From assembly GCA_025964695.1 (NCBI GenBank), contig JAOPYK010000009.1, forward strand, positions 49,615-113,614: a DNA stretch of 64,000 nt. Direction: 5' to 3'. Position 1 is the stretch's first letter, and each line of letters opens with the position of its first letter. The translations under genes and the position numbers were made by a program. Source of the stretch: Streptosporangiaceae bacterium. Its GTDB lineage: Bacteria > Actinomycetota > Actinomycetes > Streptosporangiales > Streptosporangiaceae. A model generated the notes under the pieces. The model had not been told where the DNA came from, did not search any database, and was given only the letters and a program-made list of their open reading frames with translations. Positions 54,259-63,038 of this stretch are shown piece after piece.

Positions 54259-55063
54259 CACGAAGGTCAGAACTCCAGTGGCGGAGAAGACAGACAAATT
54301 GGTGATCGACCACAACCGTGAGCCGATCGTGGTGGTGGACGACCTGCACGTCGTCTACCGGGTGTACGGCGCCGGCGGCAAGGGCAACGCGGCCTCGGCG
54401 TTCATGCGGATCGTGCGCCGCGAGCACCGGCCCTCGATGAAGGAGGTCCACGCGATCAAGGGCATGTCCTTCGTCGTCTACCGGGGTGAGGCCATCGGCA
54501 TCATCGGCGGCAACGGCTCAGGCAAGTCCACCCTGCTGAAGGCGATCGCCGGGCTGCTTCCCCCCGAGCGCGGCGCGGTCTTCACCGACGGTCAGCCGTC
54601 CCTGCTGGGCGTGAACGCCGCGCTGATGCGGGACCTCACCGGGGAGCGCAACATCATCCTCGGCTGCCTCGCGATGGGCATGAGCCCGCAGGAGACCAGG
54701 CAGAAGTACCAGGAGGTCGTGGACTTCGCGGGCCTCAAGGAAGGCTTCATCCAGTACCCCATGCGGACGTACTCGTCCGGCATGGGGGCCCGGCTCCGGT
54801 TCGCGATCGCGGCGGCCAAGACCCACGACGTGCTGCTGATCGACGAGGCTCTCGCCACCGGTGACGCCCAGTTCAAGGTCAAGAGCCAGAAGCGGATCGA
54901 GGAGCTTCGCAAGGACGCGGGCGCCGTCTTCCTGGTCGCCCATCAACTCGACGTGGTCAAGGAGACCTGCGACCGGGTGATCTGGATCGACGACGGCAAG
55001 ATGATCATGGATGGCGAGGCCGAAGAGGTCGTCGAGGCCTACATCGAGTCGACCAAGAAGTAG
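54251..55063 (+). CDS. Wzt/TagH-like polysaccharide ABC exporter ATPase
   Basis: A 270-residue ATPase. Walker A IGGNGSGKSTLLKAIAGLL, signature YSSGMGARLRFAIA (the variant typical of polysaccharide exporters), Walker B VLLIDEALATGD, H-loop VAHQLD. The N-terminal 28 residues precede the first strand; there is no C-terminal carbohydrate-binding module, so the substrate is not end-capped as in O9a-type Wzt. GTG start overlapping the permease. A strong hairpin follows the stop. Confidence 0.94.
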   Translation: MADTKVRTPVAEKTDKLVIDHNREPIVVVDDLHVVYRVYGAGGKGNAASAFMRIVRREHRPSMKEVHAIKGMSFVVYRGEAIGIIGGNGSGKSTLLKAIAGLLPPERGAVFTDGQPSLLGVNAALMRDLTGERNIILGCLAMGMSPQETRQKYQEVVDFAGLKEGFIQYPMRTYSSGMGARLRFAIAAAKTHDVLLIDEALATGDAQFKVKSQKRIEELRKDAGAVFLVAHQLDVVKETCDRVIWIDDGKMIMDGEAEEVVEAYIESTKK

Positions 55064-55090
55064 GCCGCGGCCACTTCCGTACGGGCCACC

Positions 55091-55133
55091 CCTGACGGGC
55101 GGGCCCGGCCCCGGCCCCGGCCCACCCGTCAGG
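55091..55133 (+). terminator. Terminator after the Wzm/Wzt operon
   Basis: CCTGACGGG (55091-55099) pairs with CCCGTCAGG (55125-55133), with further GGGCC/GGCCC pairing inside, 28 bases after the stop. A GGCCCC repeat fills the loop. Confidence 0.7.
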
Positions 55134-55288
55134 CGTCTACCGGCCTGCCATGAGATCTCCGCCCCGCCGGCACCCTCCACTGGTGCGACCCCTTCCATGG
55201 ATCTCCGGTCCCCCGTGTGAACTGCGGTAATGCTTCGACCGGACCCGGATCACGACCCGCGTGCGGGGGCGGGCAGGGGCTCCTTATG

Positions 55289-55313
55289 CTTGAAGTGCAT
55301 CCTTGAAGTGCAT
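55289..55313 (+). repeat. 12-base direct repeat upstream of the DUF998 operon
   Basis: CTTGAAGTGCAT occurs twice, at 55289 and 55302, about 40 bases before the DUF998 start. It may be a regulator site in the operon promoter. The remaining gap from 55134 shows no gene. Confidence 0.5.
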
Positions 55314-55353
55314 GCTTGTGGGGAGCGATCTGACGCACCGCTGAGGAGGGGCA

Positions 55354-56100
55354 GTGGAGGCAGGGCGCGGCAGCCGAGGAGCGGGGGTCCTGCCCGGCTT
55401 CGTCGTCGTGCTGGCCGCCATCGCCGGCGTCTCGTACACCGCCTGGATCCTGGAGTTCCTCCTCAGCCCCGACATCGACGTGGTCGACGGCTACGTCAGT
55501 GAACTCTCCGCCCGCGGCCAGCCCTACCACCAGGTGTTCAGCGCCGGGGACTTCGTCACCGGAGTGCTGACCGTCGGAGTGGCCCTCGCAGCCCTGTTCA
55601 TGCTCCGCCGTCGGCCGTGGGCGGTCCTGGGCTGGAGCTGCCTGCTGCTGTTCGGAGTCTGGGCGATCGGGGACTCGGCGTTCTCGATGGACTGCGCGCC
55701 CAGCATCGACACCGCGTGCGCCCTGCGGGAACGCGCCGACCGGGTCTCGTTCTCGCACCAGTTCCACTCGGTGACCAGCAGCATGGCGATCTTCTTCGGC
55801 ATCGCCGCGCTGCTGGCGCTGTCGATCGGGGCGCGGCGATACGGGTGGTGGCCGGCGCTGGCCCGCTGGGGGTGGCTGCTCGCACTCACCGAGACCGTCC
55901 TCTCGCTGGCCACCCTGGTGCTCATGTACTTCGGCGTCTGGCTCGGCCTCGCGCAGCGCCTGCAGATCAGCGTTCTGTGCATGGGCCTGCTGGTCATCGC
56001 CTGGGCCCTGTACACCGACTGGCTGCGGCACCGGCAGGCCTGTGCCGCCCTGGCCCCGATCCGACCCCCGCGAGAGAAGGCAGGCAGCACCCCTCCGTGA
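55354..56100 (+). CDS. DUF998 membrane protein
   Basis: A 248-residue integral membrane protein with about six segments. The DUF998 pattern includes DGYVSELSARGQPYHQVFSAGDFVTG after the first segment and HQFHSVTSSMAIFFG in the middle; the loop with two cysteines (DCAPSIDTAC) is extracytoplasmic by prediction and could form a disulfide. The family has no proven function. GTG start. It overlaps the hydrolase by GTGA, which links them in one operon. Confidence 0.82.
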   Translation: MEAGRGSRGAGVLPGFVVVLAAIAGVSYTAWILEFLLSPDIDVVDGYVSELSARGQPYHQVFSAGDFVTGVLTVGVALAALFMLRRRPWAVLGWSCLLLFGVWAIGDSAFSMDCAPSIDTACALRERADRVSFSHQFHSVTSSMAIFFGIAALLALSIGARRYGWWPALARWGWLLALTETVLSLATLVLMYFGVWLGLAQRLQISVLCMGLLVIAWALYTDWLRHRQACAALAPIRPPREKAGSTPP

Positions 56101-56948
56101 AGCTCCTCGAACTCGCCGGCAGCATGGTGCACGTCGTCACCGCCGGCAAACCCGACAATCCCCCTGTCGTCATCAGCAGTGGGCTGGGCGGCGCCTGCTT
56201 CGACTGGGATCCGGTGGTGGAACTGCTCCGCGACGACTACCGGGTGATCTGCTTCGACCGGCCGGGGACGGGCCTCAGCCCGAGTTCCCGTGCGACACCG
56301 AGCCTGCGCGCGGCGGTCCGTGAGCTGGCGGCGCTGGCCGAATGGGCCGGGCAGCCCGTCACGGTGATCGCGCACTCGATGGCCGCGTTCCAGGCCGAGG
56401 CGCTCGCCCGCGTCCACCCCGAGCTGGTCCGCGGCCTGGTGCTGGTCGATCCGAGCTTCGAGCCGCACGCGCGGGTACGGCTGCGCCTGGCCAACGTGCT
56501 GACCCCGGTGTACAAGCTGACCGGCACCGTGCTGGAGGCGACCCGGCTGGCCCGGCTGATCGGCCCCTGGGCGCGCCGCCGGATCCTGCCCCAGGTCAGT
56601 CGGCGCGGCGAGATCGCGACGCCGCAGATGGTCCGCCGCGTGTACGGGCGAGGAGCGGTCCTGGCCAGCGTGCTCACCGAGAACCAGGCCTACAACGAGA
56701 TGGCCGCTGATCTCGCCGGGCTCCGGCTGCGCCGTCCCTTCCCGGAGATTCCGCTGGTGGTACTGACCGCCCTCGGTGACCTGGGCGGTCCGGAGCGGGA
56801 GCGCTTCTGGGCAGCGGGCCACGCCGACCTGGCCGCGATGAGCCCCCGCGGCCGGCAGGTCGAGTTGCCGGACCACCTGCACATGCTGCAACTCGACCGC
56901 CCAGATGAGATCGCCGGCGCGGTCGCCGAGGTAGTGTCCGGCACATGA
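56097..56948 (+). CDS. Alpha/beta hydrolase
   Basis: A 283-residue alpha/beta hydrolase. Oxyanion region SSGLGGACFDWDPV, then FDRPGTGLS, nucleophile elbow VIAHSMAAFQAE in which the usual second glycine is Ala (A-H-S-M-A), acid in LVDPSFEPH or LTALGDLG, and histidine in LPDHLHMLQLDRP. No signal peptide. Coupled by overlaps to the DUF998 gene before and to the lipoprotein after it. Substrate unknown; acyl-lipid hydrolysis near a membrane protein is one idea. Confidence 0.85.
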   Translation: MKLLELAGSMVHVVTAGKPDNPPVVISSGLGGACFDWDPVVELLRDDYRVICFDRPGTGLSPSSRATPSLRAAVRELAALAEWAGQPVTVIAHSMAAFQAEALARVHPELVRGLVLVDPSFEPHARVRLRLANVLTPVYKLTGTVLEATRLARLIGPWARRRILPQVSRRGEIATPQMVRRVYGRGAVLASVLTENQAYNEMAADLAGLRLRRPFPEIPLVVLTALGDLGGPERERFWAAGHADLAAMSPRGRQVELPDHLHMLQLDRPDEIAGAVAEVVSGT

Positions 56949-57328
56949 TCCGGCCGCTCTCCGCCGTCATCGCGTTATCCATCCTCGCGGGGACCGGGAT
57001 GCTCAGCACGGGCTGCCAGGATCCGGCGGTCACCGTTTCCGACGGTGCGTTACGCAACGCCACCGCGAACGGCGCCGCCGTGGAGCTCAAGGATCTCGGG
57101 TACCGGCTGCATCATCGGCTGAGCTGCCGGACGCCCGCCGGTAACACGCCGCGGACCGTACGGGTGCACTGCGTGGGCAAGACCACCGCCGGACGGTCCG
57201 TGCGCGTCGATGGAATCGCCTACGACGCCGAGACCCGGCACCCCCGCCAGGAGTTCGTCATCCTGGTCGGCGGACACGAGGTGATCCGCAAGTCCTGCCT
57301 CGGCCTCGGCTGCCGGGATCGGCCGTGA
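56945..57328 (+). CDS. Small secreted Cys-containing lipoprotein, paralogue A
   Basis: A 127-residue protein with a hydrophobic signal and a lipobox-like STGC near residue 24. The mature part has four further cysteines in a L-S-C ... V-H-C ... K-S-C-L-G-L-G-C layout, probably two disulfides. It shares this layout (LSCR, VRVHCVGKT, EFVILVGGHEV, CLGLGC) with the gene at 57432, so they are paralogues. Its start overlaps the hydrolase stop (ATGA). Function unknown. It is not recognised as a named family. Confidence 0.7.
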   Translation: MIRPLSAVIALSILAGTGMLSTGCQDPAVTVSDGALRNATANGAAVELKDLGYRLHHRLSCRTPAGNTPRTVRVHCVGKTTAGRSVRVDGIAYDAETRHPRQEFVILVGGHEVIRKSCLGLGCRDRP

Positions 57329-57431
57329 TCATGTAATGGATCGACGATTAATCTCGCGACCACGCTCAAGTTGCGGGAAAGAAGCATGGCGCGACGTGTG
57401 AGAACCTTCCCGGCGGGTCACGCTACGGCGT

Positions 57432-57821
57432 GTGAAGGTCTACATCGGTGCTGTGGGCGCCTTAATCCTGGCCGGCTGTGTGGTCGCCATCGGATATCTC
57501 ACCCTCTTCGCGCATCACAAGGAACTGCGGCATCACAATCAGGCGCAGTTGCTCAAGGCGATACCGGTCACCGCGACCGCCGAGTTACGCCATCGCGGGT
57601 TCACCCTGAGCAAGCCGCTCCGCTGCTGGAACATGCACGAGGCCACCCCCAAGAAGATGCGGGTGGCATGTGCGGGCACGACCACCAAGGACGAGAAGGT
57701 CCAGGTCATCGGAGCGGCGGAGGCCAAGGTCCAGGAGGAGTACTTCACCATTCTGATCGATGGCCGGCCGCTCGTGCAGAACGTCGCCTGCCTCGGCGCC
57801 GACTGCCACCCCAAGGACTGA
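57432..57821 (+). CDS. Small secreted/membrane Cys-containing protein, paralogue B
   Basis: A 129-residue protein with one N-terminal membrane segment (ILAGCVVAIGYLTLFA) and no clear lipobox processing, so it is probably anchored by this helix. Mature cysteines match paralogue A: PLRCWN, MRVACAGTT, and a final VACLGADC. A shared FTILIDGRPLV strand precedes the last pair. GTG start; a 100-base gap separates it from paralogue A, so it may have its own promoter. The rest of the fold is unknown. Confidence 0.7.
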   Translation: MKVYIGAVGALILAGCVVAIGYLTLFAHHKELRHHNQAQLLKAIPVTATAELRHRGFTLSKPLRCWNMHEATPKKMRVACAGTTTKDEKVQVIGAAEAKVQEEYFTILIDGRPLVQNVACLGADCHPKD

Positions 57822-57918
57822 CTCCGGGAACCCGCGGAACAGCGCTGCGATCGGCGGGCATACGATGCGTTGAGTGCGCACGCTGCGCAAGCACCCACCC
57901 ACGACAAGGAGCCGCGGC

Positions 57919-59133
57919 ATGCCATGGGAGGCGCCGGTCGCCCCGGTGGCAGTGGACACCATGGGTGGCGATCACGCACCCGAGCAGATCGTCGCCGGAG
58001 CGGTCGCCGCGGTCCGGGACCACGCCGTACGCCTCGTGCTCGTCGGGCAGGCGCCGCGCATCCGGGAACTGCTGGAACGGCATGGCGCGGCGGGAGTGAT
58101 CCCCATCGTGAACGCCGAAGAGGCGCTGGAGATGGACGAGGGTGCCCTGGCCAGCTGGCGCAAACCTCGCTCCTCCATCGCCATCGCGTGCCGGCTGATC
58201 AAGCAGGGCCGGGCGTCCGCGCTGGTCTCGGCCGGTTCGACCGCCGGCATCGTGGCCACCGCCCGGCTGCGGCTACGCGGCCAGCACGGCGTGATGCGCC
58301 CGGCCATCGCGGTCACCCTGCCGACCCGGCCCCGGCCGACCGTGCTGCTGGACGCCGGTGCCACCGTCGATCCCAAGCCGGAGACGCTGGCGCAGTTCGC
58401 AGGGCTCGGGGTGGCCTATGCACAGGTGGCCCTGGGCGTGGCCCGGCCGCGGTTGGGGTTGCTGAACATCGGCTCCGAGCCTGGCAAGGGCAGCAAGCTG
58501 GCCCGGCGGGCGTTCGAACTTCTCACTGCCTCACCTCCGTGGCTCCGTGCCGCCATGCCCGGTGAGAAGACCCCGCCCGGAGCCGAGTTCATCGGCAACA
58601 TCGAGGGTGACGACCTGCTGAGGGGCCTGGTCGACGTGATCGTCACCGATGGATTCAGCGGCAACGTGGCGCTCAAGACCATGGAGGGCGCGGTGCGCAT
58701 GATGGCGGCCGAGGTGCGCGGAGCCATCAGCTCCACCCGGCGCGCCAAGCTGGGCGCGGCCCTCCAGCGCAGGCCGCTGCGCGAGATGCGGGAACGTTTC
58801 AGCTCCGACACCTACGGCGGCGGGGTGCTGCTCGGCCTCAACGGAACCGTGGTCATCGCCCATGGCGCCTCCAACGCGCTGGCCATCACCTCGGCCTGCC
58901 GGCTCGCCCACCAGCTCGCCGTCGGTCAGATCGTCGAGCGGATCCGTGACCAGGTCGTGGGGCCCCGCACCTCCCGCTTCGGGCGGCGCAACTCGGGAGA
59001 CCAGTCCCGGTCCGGCACCGAACGGGCGGACGAACCGCGCGGGACCGAGGAACGATTCACCGAGCCGTTCGTTCCCAAGGAAGATCCGCCAGATGCCGGA
59101 GAACGACCCGCACCACCCCCCGCGACCAAATGA
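57919..59133 (+). CDS. plsX: Phosphate acyltransferase PlsX
   Basis: A 404-residue peripheral enzyme that makes acyl-phosphate from acyl-ACP for phospholipid synthesis. Motifs: VAVDTMGGDHAPEQIVAGA, LVSAGSTAGIVATARLRL, LLDAGATVDPKPETL, NIGSEPGKGSKLARRA, EFIGNIEGDDLL, VTDGFSGNVALKTMEG and GGGVLLGLNGTVVIAHGAS. AAGGAG precedes ATG 57919; a GTG at 57874 lacks SD. A charged tail of about 55 residues extends past the normal end. It is away from the usual rpmF-acpP-fabH neighbours, so it may be a second copy. Confidence 0.95.
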   Translation: MPWEAPVAPVAVDTMGGDHAPEQIVAGAVAAVRDHAVRLVLVGQAPRIRELLERHGAAGVIPIVNAEEALEMDEGALASWRKPRSSIAIACRLIKQGRASALVSAGSTAGIVATARLRLRGQHGVMRPAIAVTLPTRPRPTVLLDAGATVDPKPETLAQFAGLGVAYAQVALGVARPRLGLLNIGSEPGKGSKLARRAFELLTASPPWLRAAMPGEKTPPGAEFIGNIEGDDLLRGLVDVIVTDGFSGNVALKTMEGAVRMMAAEVRGAISSTRRAKLGAALQRRPLREMRERFSSDTYGGGVLLGLNGTVVIAHGASNALAITSACRLAHQLAVGQIVERIRDQVVGPRTSRFGRRNSGDQSRSGTERADEPRGTEERFTEPFVPKEDPPDAGERPAPPPATK

Positions 59134-61663
59134 TCAACCGAGCGACTCCGGTTTGATCTGCGGGGCCGATCGCAGGGAAGGTGCCTCCACCGGGGGGAAA
59201 GTGAAGGACGTACAGCACGCCGCCGCGTGGGGGCTCACCACCGAGCAGGTCGACCAGCGGATGGCGGACGGCCAGGTCAACGATGCCCCCCGGCGCTCCA
59301 GCAGGTCGGCGGCCGACATCGTCCGGGCGAACGTCTTCACCCGGTTCAACGCGATCATCGGCGCGCTCTTCGTACTGGTCATGATCTTCGGTCAGTGGCA
59401 GGACGGGCTGTTCGGCGGGATCATCATCGCCAACACCGCGATCGGCATCATCCAGGAGCTGCGCGCCAAGCGCACGCTCGATCGGCTCGCCGTGGTCGGG
59501 GAGACCCCGGTGCGCGCTCGGCGGGACGGCCAGGTCCGTGAGCTCGACCAGCGGCAGATCGTGCTCGGGGATCTGCTCATGGTGGGCTCGGGCGACCGGG
59601 TCGTCGTCGACGGGGAGGTCAGCGAATCCGAGGGCCTGGAGGTGGACGAGTCGCTGCTGACCGGGGAGGCCGATGCGGTGCACAAGAAGCCGGGCGACCC
59701 GGTGATGTCCGGCAGCTTCGTGGTCGCCGGCAACGGTGTTTTCACGGCCACCAAGGTGGGGCGCGACGCCTACGCGGCCGCGCTGGTCGAGGAGGCAAGC
59801 CGCTTCAGTCTCGCCCGGTCCGAACTCCAGACCGGCATCAACAAGTTCCTCAAGTACGTCACATGGCTGATCATCCCCACCGCGATACTGCTGATCATCA
59901 GCCAGCTGGCCGCGGCGCAGAGCTTCGCCCAGGCCGTGGTCGGCGCCGTCGCCGGGGTGGCCACGATGGTCCCCGAGGGTCTGGTGCTGATGACCAGCAT
60001 CGCCTTCGCGGTCGGAGTCGTACGGCTCGGCCGGCGGCAGTGCCTGGTGCAGGAGCTGCCGGCCATCGAGGTGCTGGCCCGCGTCGACGTGCTCTGCGTC
60101 GACAAGACCGGCACGCTCACCGAGCCCGGCATGGACCTCGACGAGGTGGTGGTGCTGCGTGCCGATCTGCCGGTACACACCGCGCTGGCCGCCCTCGCCG
60201 ACACCGACCCGCGGCCCAATCCCACGATGCGGGCGGCCGCGCAGGCCGGGGCGACGGACCCGCACGATGCCGGAGCCGGCTGGAAGGCCGACACGGTCGT
60301 CCCGTTCTCGTCCGCCCGCAAGTGGAGCGGGGCCGAGTTCACCGATGACGGGACATGGGTGTTCGGCGCGGCCGACGTGCTCCTGGCCGAGGGCGACCCG
60401 AACCGGGAGCACGCCGAGCGGCTGGGCACCTCAGGACTGCGGGTGCTCGCCCTGTGCCGGGTGCCGGACGGCACCCTGAACGGCACACTGAACGGCCCTC
60501 TGAACGGCCCTCTGAACGGCCCTCTGAACGGCCAGGCCGTGGCCGGCGCCGGGTGGCCGGACGGCACGGCTGAGGCCGCCGCGCTGGTGGTCCTTCGCCA
60601 GCGCCTCCGCCCCGAAGCCTCCGCCACGGTGCGCTATTTCGCCGAGCAGGGCGTCACCGTCAAGGTGATCTCCGGAGACAATCCGGCGTCGGTCGGCGCC
60701 ATCGCCCGCGCGCTGGAGATCCCCGGCGCCGAGCACCCGGTCGACGCTCGCACCATGCCCGAGGACCTCGGCGAGATGGCCGACCTTCTGGAGCGGAACT
60801 CGGTGTTCGGGCGGGTCAGCCCGCAGCAGAAGCGTGCCATGGTCAAGGCCCTCCAGTCCCGCGGCCGGACGGTCGCGATGACCGGTGACGGCGTCAACGA
60901 CGTGCTCGCCCTCAAGGATGCCGACCTGGGCGTCTCCATGGGTTCGGGCAGCGGTGCCACCCGGGCGGTGGCTAAGATCGTGCTGCTGAACGACAGCTTC
61001 GCGACCTTGCCCCACGTCGTGGCCGAGGGCCGCCGGGTGCTCGGCAACATCGAGCGGGTGGCCAACCTGTTCCTCACCAAGACGGTCTACTCGATCCTGC
61101 TGGCGGTGCTGGTCGGGCTGCTACACGTGCGTTTTCCCTTCTTGCCCCGGCATCTGACCCTGATCAGCGCGTTGACCATCGGCATCCCGGCGTTCTTCCT
61201 GGCTCTGTCGCCCAACCTGGAGCGGGCCCGGCCGGGATTCGTCCCCCGGGTGCTGCGGTTCGCGATCCCGGCCGGGATCGCGTGCGGGGCGGCGACGTTC
61301 GCCGGTTACTACCTCGCCACGGAGAACGGCGTGGCCGCCTTCGCGCAGGACAGCTCCACCGCGACCATCACGCTGTTCTCCCTGGCCATGTGGGCGCTGG
61401 TGCTGATCGCCAGGCCCTACACCTGGTGGCGGATCGGCCTGGTCGCCGCGATGGCGGCGGCCTTCATGATCGTGCTGGCCGTGCCCGGGCTCCGCGACTT
61501 CTTCGCCCTCTATCCGGGCGCTGTCTACAACGATACGGTGGCGCTCGGCATCGCCGCAGTGGCCGCCGTGCTGCTGTCGCTCACCCTGCGGTACGAGCAC
61601 CGGTTCCCTGACTCCCTCGACCGGGCCAGAGAGCTGATCGGCGCGCTCAGACGACCTGGCTGA
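59093..61663 (+). CDS. Cation-translocating P-type ATPase
   Basis: An 856-residue P-type (P2/P3-like) ATPase. Actuator motif LLTGEADAV, membrane MVPEGLVLM, phosphorylation site CVDKTGTLTEPG, hinge MTGDGVNDVLALKDADLGVSMGSGSGA, then a C-terminal membrane domain of about six helices. No heavy-metal CxxC domain or CPx motif, so Ca2+, Mg2+ or H+ are more likely than copper or cadmium. ATG at 59093 has AAGGAAG nine bases upstream and overlaps plsX; GTG 59201 is an alternative. A 12-base repeat adds NGPL units in the nucleotide domain. Confidence 0.9.
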   Translation: MPENDPHHPPRPNDQPSDSGLICGADRREGASTGGKVKDVQHAAAWGLTTEQVDQRMADGQVNDAPRRSSRSAADIVRANVFTRFNAIIGALFVLVMIFGQWQDGLFGGIIIANTAIGIIQELRAKRTLDRLAVVGETPVRARRDGQVRELDQRQIVLGDLLMVGSGDRVVVDGEVSESEGLEVDESLLTGEADAVHKKPGDPVMSGSFVVAGNGVFTATKVGRDAYAAALVEEASRFSLARSELQTGINKFLKYVTWLIIPTAILLIISQLAAAQSFAQAVVGAVAGVATMVPEGLVLMTSIAFAVGVVRLGRRQCLVQELPAIEVLARVDVLCVDKTGTLTEPGMDLDEVVVLRADLPVHTALAALADTDPRPNPTMRAAAQAGATDPHDAGAGWKADTVVPFSSARKWSGAEFTDDGTWVFGAADVLLAEGDPNREHAERLGTSGLRVLALCRVPDGTLNGTLNGPLNGPLNGPLNGQAVAGAGWPDGTAEAAALVVLRQRLRPEASATVRYFAEQGVTVKVISGDNPASVGAIARALEIPGAEHPVDARTMPEDLGEMADLLERNSVFGRVSPQQKRAMVKALQSRGRTVAMTGDGVNDVLALKDADLGVSMGSGSGATRAVAKIVLLNDSFATLPHVVAEGRRVLGNIERVANLFLTKTVYSILLAVLVGLLHVRFPFLPRHLTLISALTIGIPAFFLALSPNLERARPGFVPRVLRFAIPAGIACGAATFAGYYLATENGVAAFAQDSSTATITLFSLAMWALVLIARPYTWWRIGLVAAMAAAFMIVLAVPGLRDFFALYPGAVYNDTVALGIAAVAAVLLSLTLRYEHRFPDSLDRARELIGALRRPG
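60476..60535 (+). repeat. In-frame 12-base tandem repeat in the P-type ATPase
   Basis: Five copies of CTGAACGGCCCT (the first and last slightly different) add L-N-G-P/T units to the nucleotide-binding domain without breaking the frame. The number of copies may vary between strains. Confidence 0.85.
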
Positions 61664-62882
61664 CCGAGTCATCGGCGTCATCCGCGTCATCGGCCGGGGT
61701 CTCCGCCGGTCCGTCCGGGCCACGGAGACCGCGGCGGCCCACCAGCAGCACCGCCAGCGCGAGCACTCCGCCGGCTCCCGCACAGGCGAACGCGCCGGAG
61801 GGCCCCGAGAGGTCCCCCGCCCGGCCCGCCACGGCCGAGCCCAGCGCCGCTCCGCCCGCCATCGCGGTCACCACCCAGGCGAAGGCCTCGGTGACCGTGC
61901 CCTGCGGCGCGAGTTCGTCGACGAGGGTGAAGGTGCAGGCCAAGACGGGGGCGAGGAAGACCCCGCCGACCATCGCGAGCACCAGCATCAGCGGAAGCGC
62001 GGGCGCCAGCGAGAGCGGGAGGTAACCGAGGGCCAGTCCGCCGACCAGCCACGGCAGCCGCCGATGAGCCGGACCGCTCGGCCGCCGGGCGGCGTACACC
62101 AGGCCGCCGGCGAACGCACCCCCGGCGTTGGCGGCCAGCAGGAGCCCGGAGGCCGTGCTCGAATGCCGGTTCTCCGCATAGGTGACCGCCGCCACGCCGA
62201 TCACTCCCAGCGCGGTGGCCGCGCAGGCCAGCGCGGCGAGCATGGTCCGCAGCCCCGGCGACCTCAGCGGCCCGGCCCAGTCCGCCGTCCGGGGCCGGCC
62301 GCGCCAGTCGCGGGAAGGGACCGACGACACCACTACGAGAGTCCCGGCGACCCCCAGCAGCGCGGTGAGCAGCAGTGCCGCTTCGGGGGAGATCACCGCC
62401 GCGGCGATCACGAGCAACGGCCCGCAGATGAACAACAGCTCCTGGGCCGCCGCGTCCAGCCCGTACGCCACCGCCACCTGGGCCGGATCCTTCAGCACCA
62501 CCGGCCACAGTGCCCGCAGCCCGGCCTCCAGCGGCGGCGTGGCGAAGCCGGCGAGCAGGATCGCCCCCGTGGTCACCGGCAGCGGATGCAGCCCCGTCAC
62601 CGCCGGGAGGGTGAAGCCCGCGGCCGCGGCCACCGCTGCCGGGATCAGCACGCGCCGCTGACCGGCCCTGTCCATCAGGCGGCCGAGGACCGGCTGGCCG
62701 ACCGCCATCGCGACGACGTACCCGGCGGCCAGCGCTCCGCCCAGGGTGTAGTCACCTCCGTGAGCCCGGACGAACAACAGGATCACCAGTCCGGCCATGC
62801 CGTTGGGGAGCCGGCCCAGCAGGGTGCCGCCCAGCAGCCGTACGGCATACGGGGTGCGGAGGAAGTCAAGGTACGTGCGCAT
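61647..62882 (-). CDS. MFS transporter
   Basis: A 411-residue, 12-segment major facilitator. The N-terminal half has LLGGTLLGRLPNGMAGLVILLFV and the loop motif GQPVLGRLMDRAGQRRVLIP; the C-terminal half includes FLAPVLACTFTLVDELAPQGTVTEAFAWV, typical of proteobacterial/actinomycete efflux MFS proteins of this subgroup. The tail is Asp-rich (DDADDADD). ATG at 62882 has AGGA eight bases upstream. Its 3' end overlaps the P-type ATPase antisense by 17 bases. Two palindromes precede it, suggesting control by a small regulator. Confidence 0.88.
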   Translation of the reverse strand: MRTYLDFLRTPYAVRLLGGTLLGRLPNGMAGLVILLFVRAHGGDYTLGGALAAGYVVAMAVGQPVLGRLMDRAGQRRVLIPAAVAAAAGFTLPAVTGLHPLPVTTGAILLAGFATPPLEAGLRALWPVVLKDPAQVAVAYGLDAAAQELLFICGPLLVIAAAVISPEAALLLTALLGVAGTLVVVSSVPSRDWRGRPRTADWAGPLRSPGLRTMLAALACAATALGVIGVAAVTYAENRHSSTASGLLLAANAGGAFAGGLVYAARRPSGPAHRRLPWLVGGLALGYLPLSLAPALPLMLVLAMVGGVFLAPVLACTFTLVDELAPQGTVTEAFAWVVTAMAGGAALGSAVAGRAGDLSGPSGAFACAGAGGVLALAVLLVGRRGLRGPDGPAETPADDADDADDSVSQVV

Positions 62883-62898
62883 CAGCGAGATCCTAGTC

Positions 62899-62927
62899 AT
62901 ACGTATTACTCGATGCGTCATACGTAT
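62899..62927. promoter_or_regulatory. Two ATACGTAT palindromes before the MFS gene
   Basis: ATACGTAT occurs at 62899-62906 and 62920-62927, 21 bases apart (two helix turns), each extended to T-N-ATACGTAT-N-A. They lie 17 to 45 bases before the MFS start, so are probably sites for a dimeric repressor. No regulator gene adjoins. Confidence 0.55.
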
Positions 62928-63038
62928 CATCTTCGGACTCCGGGGCTCTACCGTGATCGATCCGACCCCGGTCGGCCGCCCAGTCATTGCCAACGTGGCC
63001 GCGACCCCTCGCTGGGACCGCGGCCACACCGGAATCCG

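Noticed and set aside
55524..56891. 455-codon minus-strand frame over DUF998 and hydrolase genes
   Set aside because: Antisense to two coupled genes with clear family motifs.
59057..60412. 451-codon minus-strand frame in the P-type ATPase
   Set aside because: Antisense shadow of a gene with all P-type motifs.
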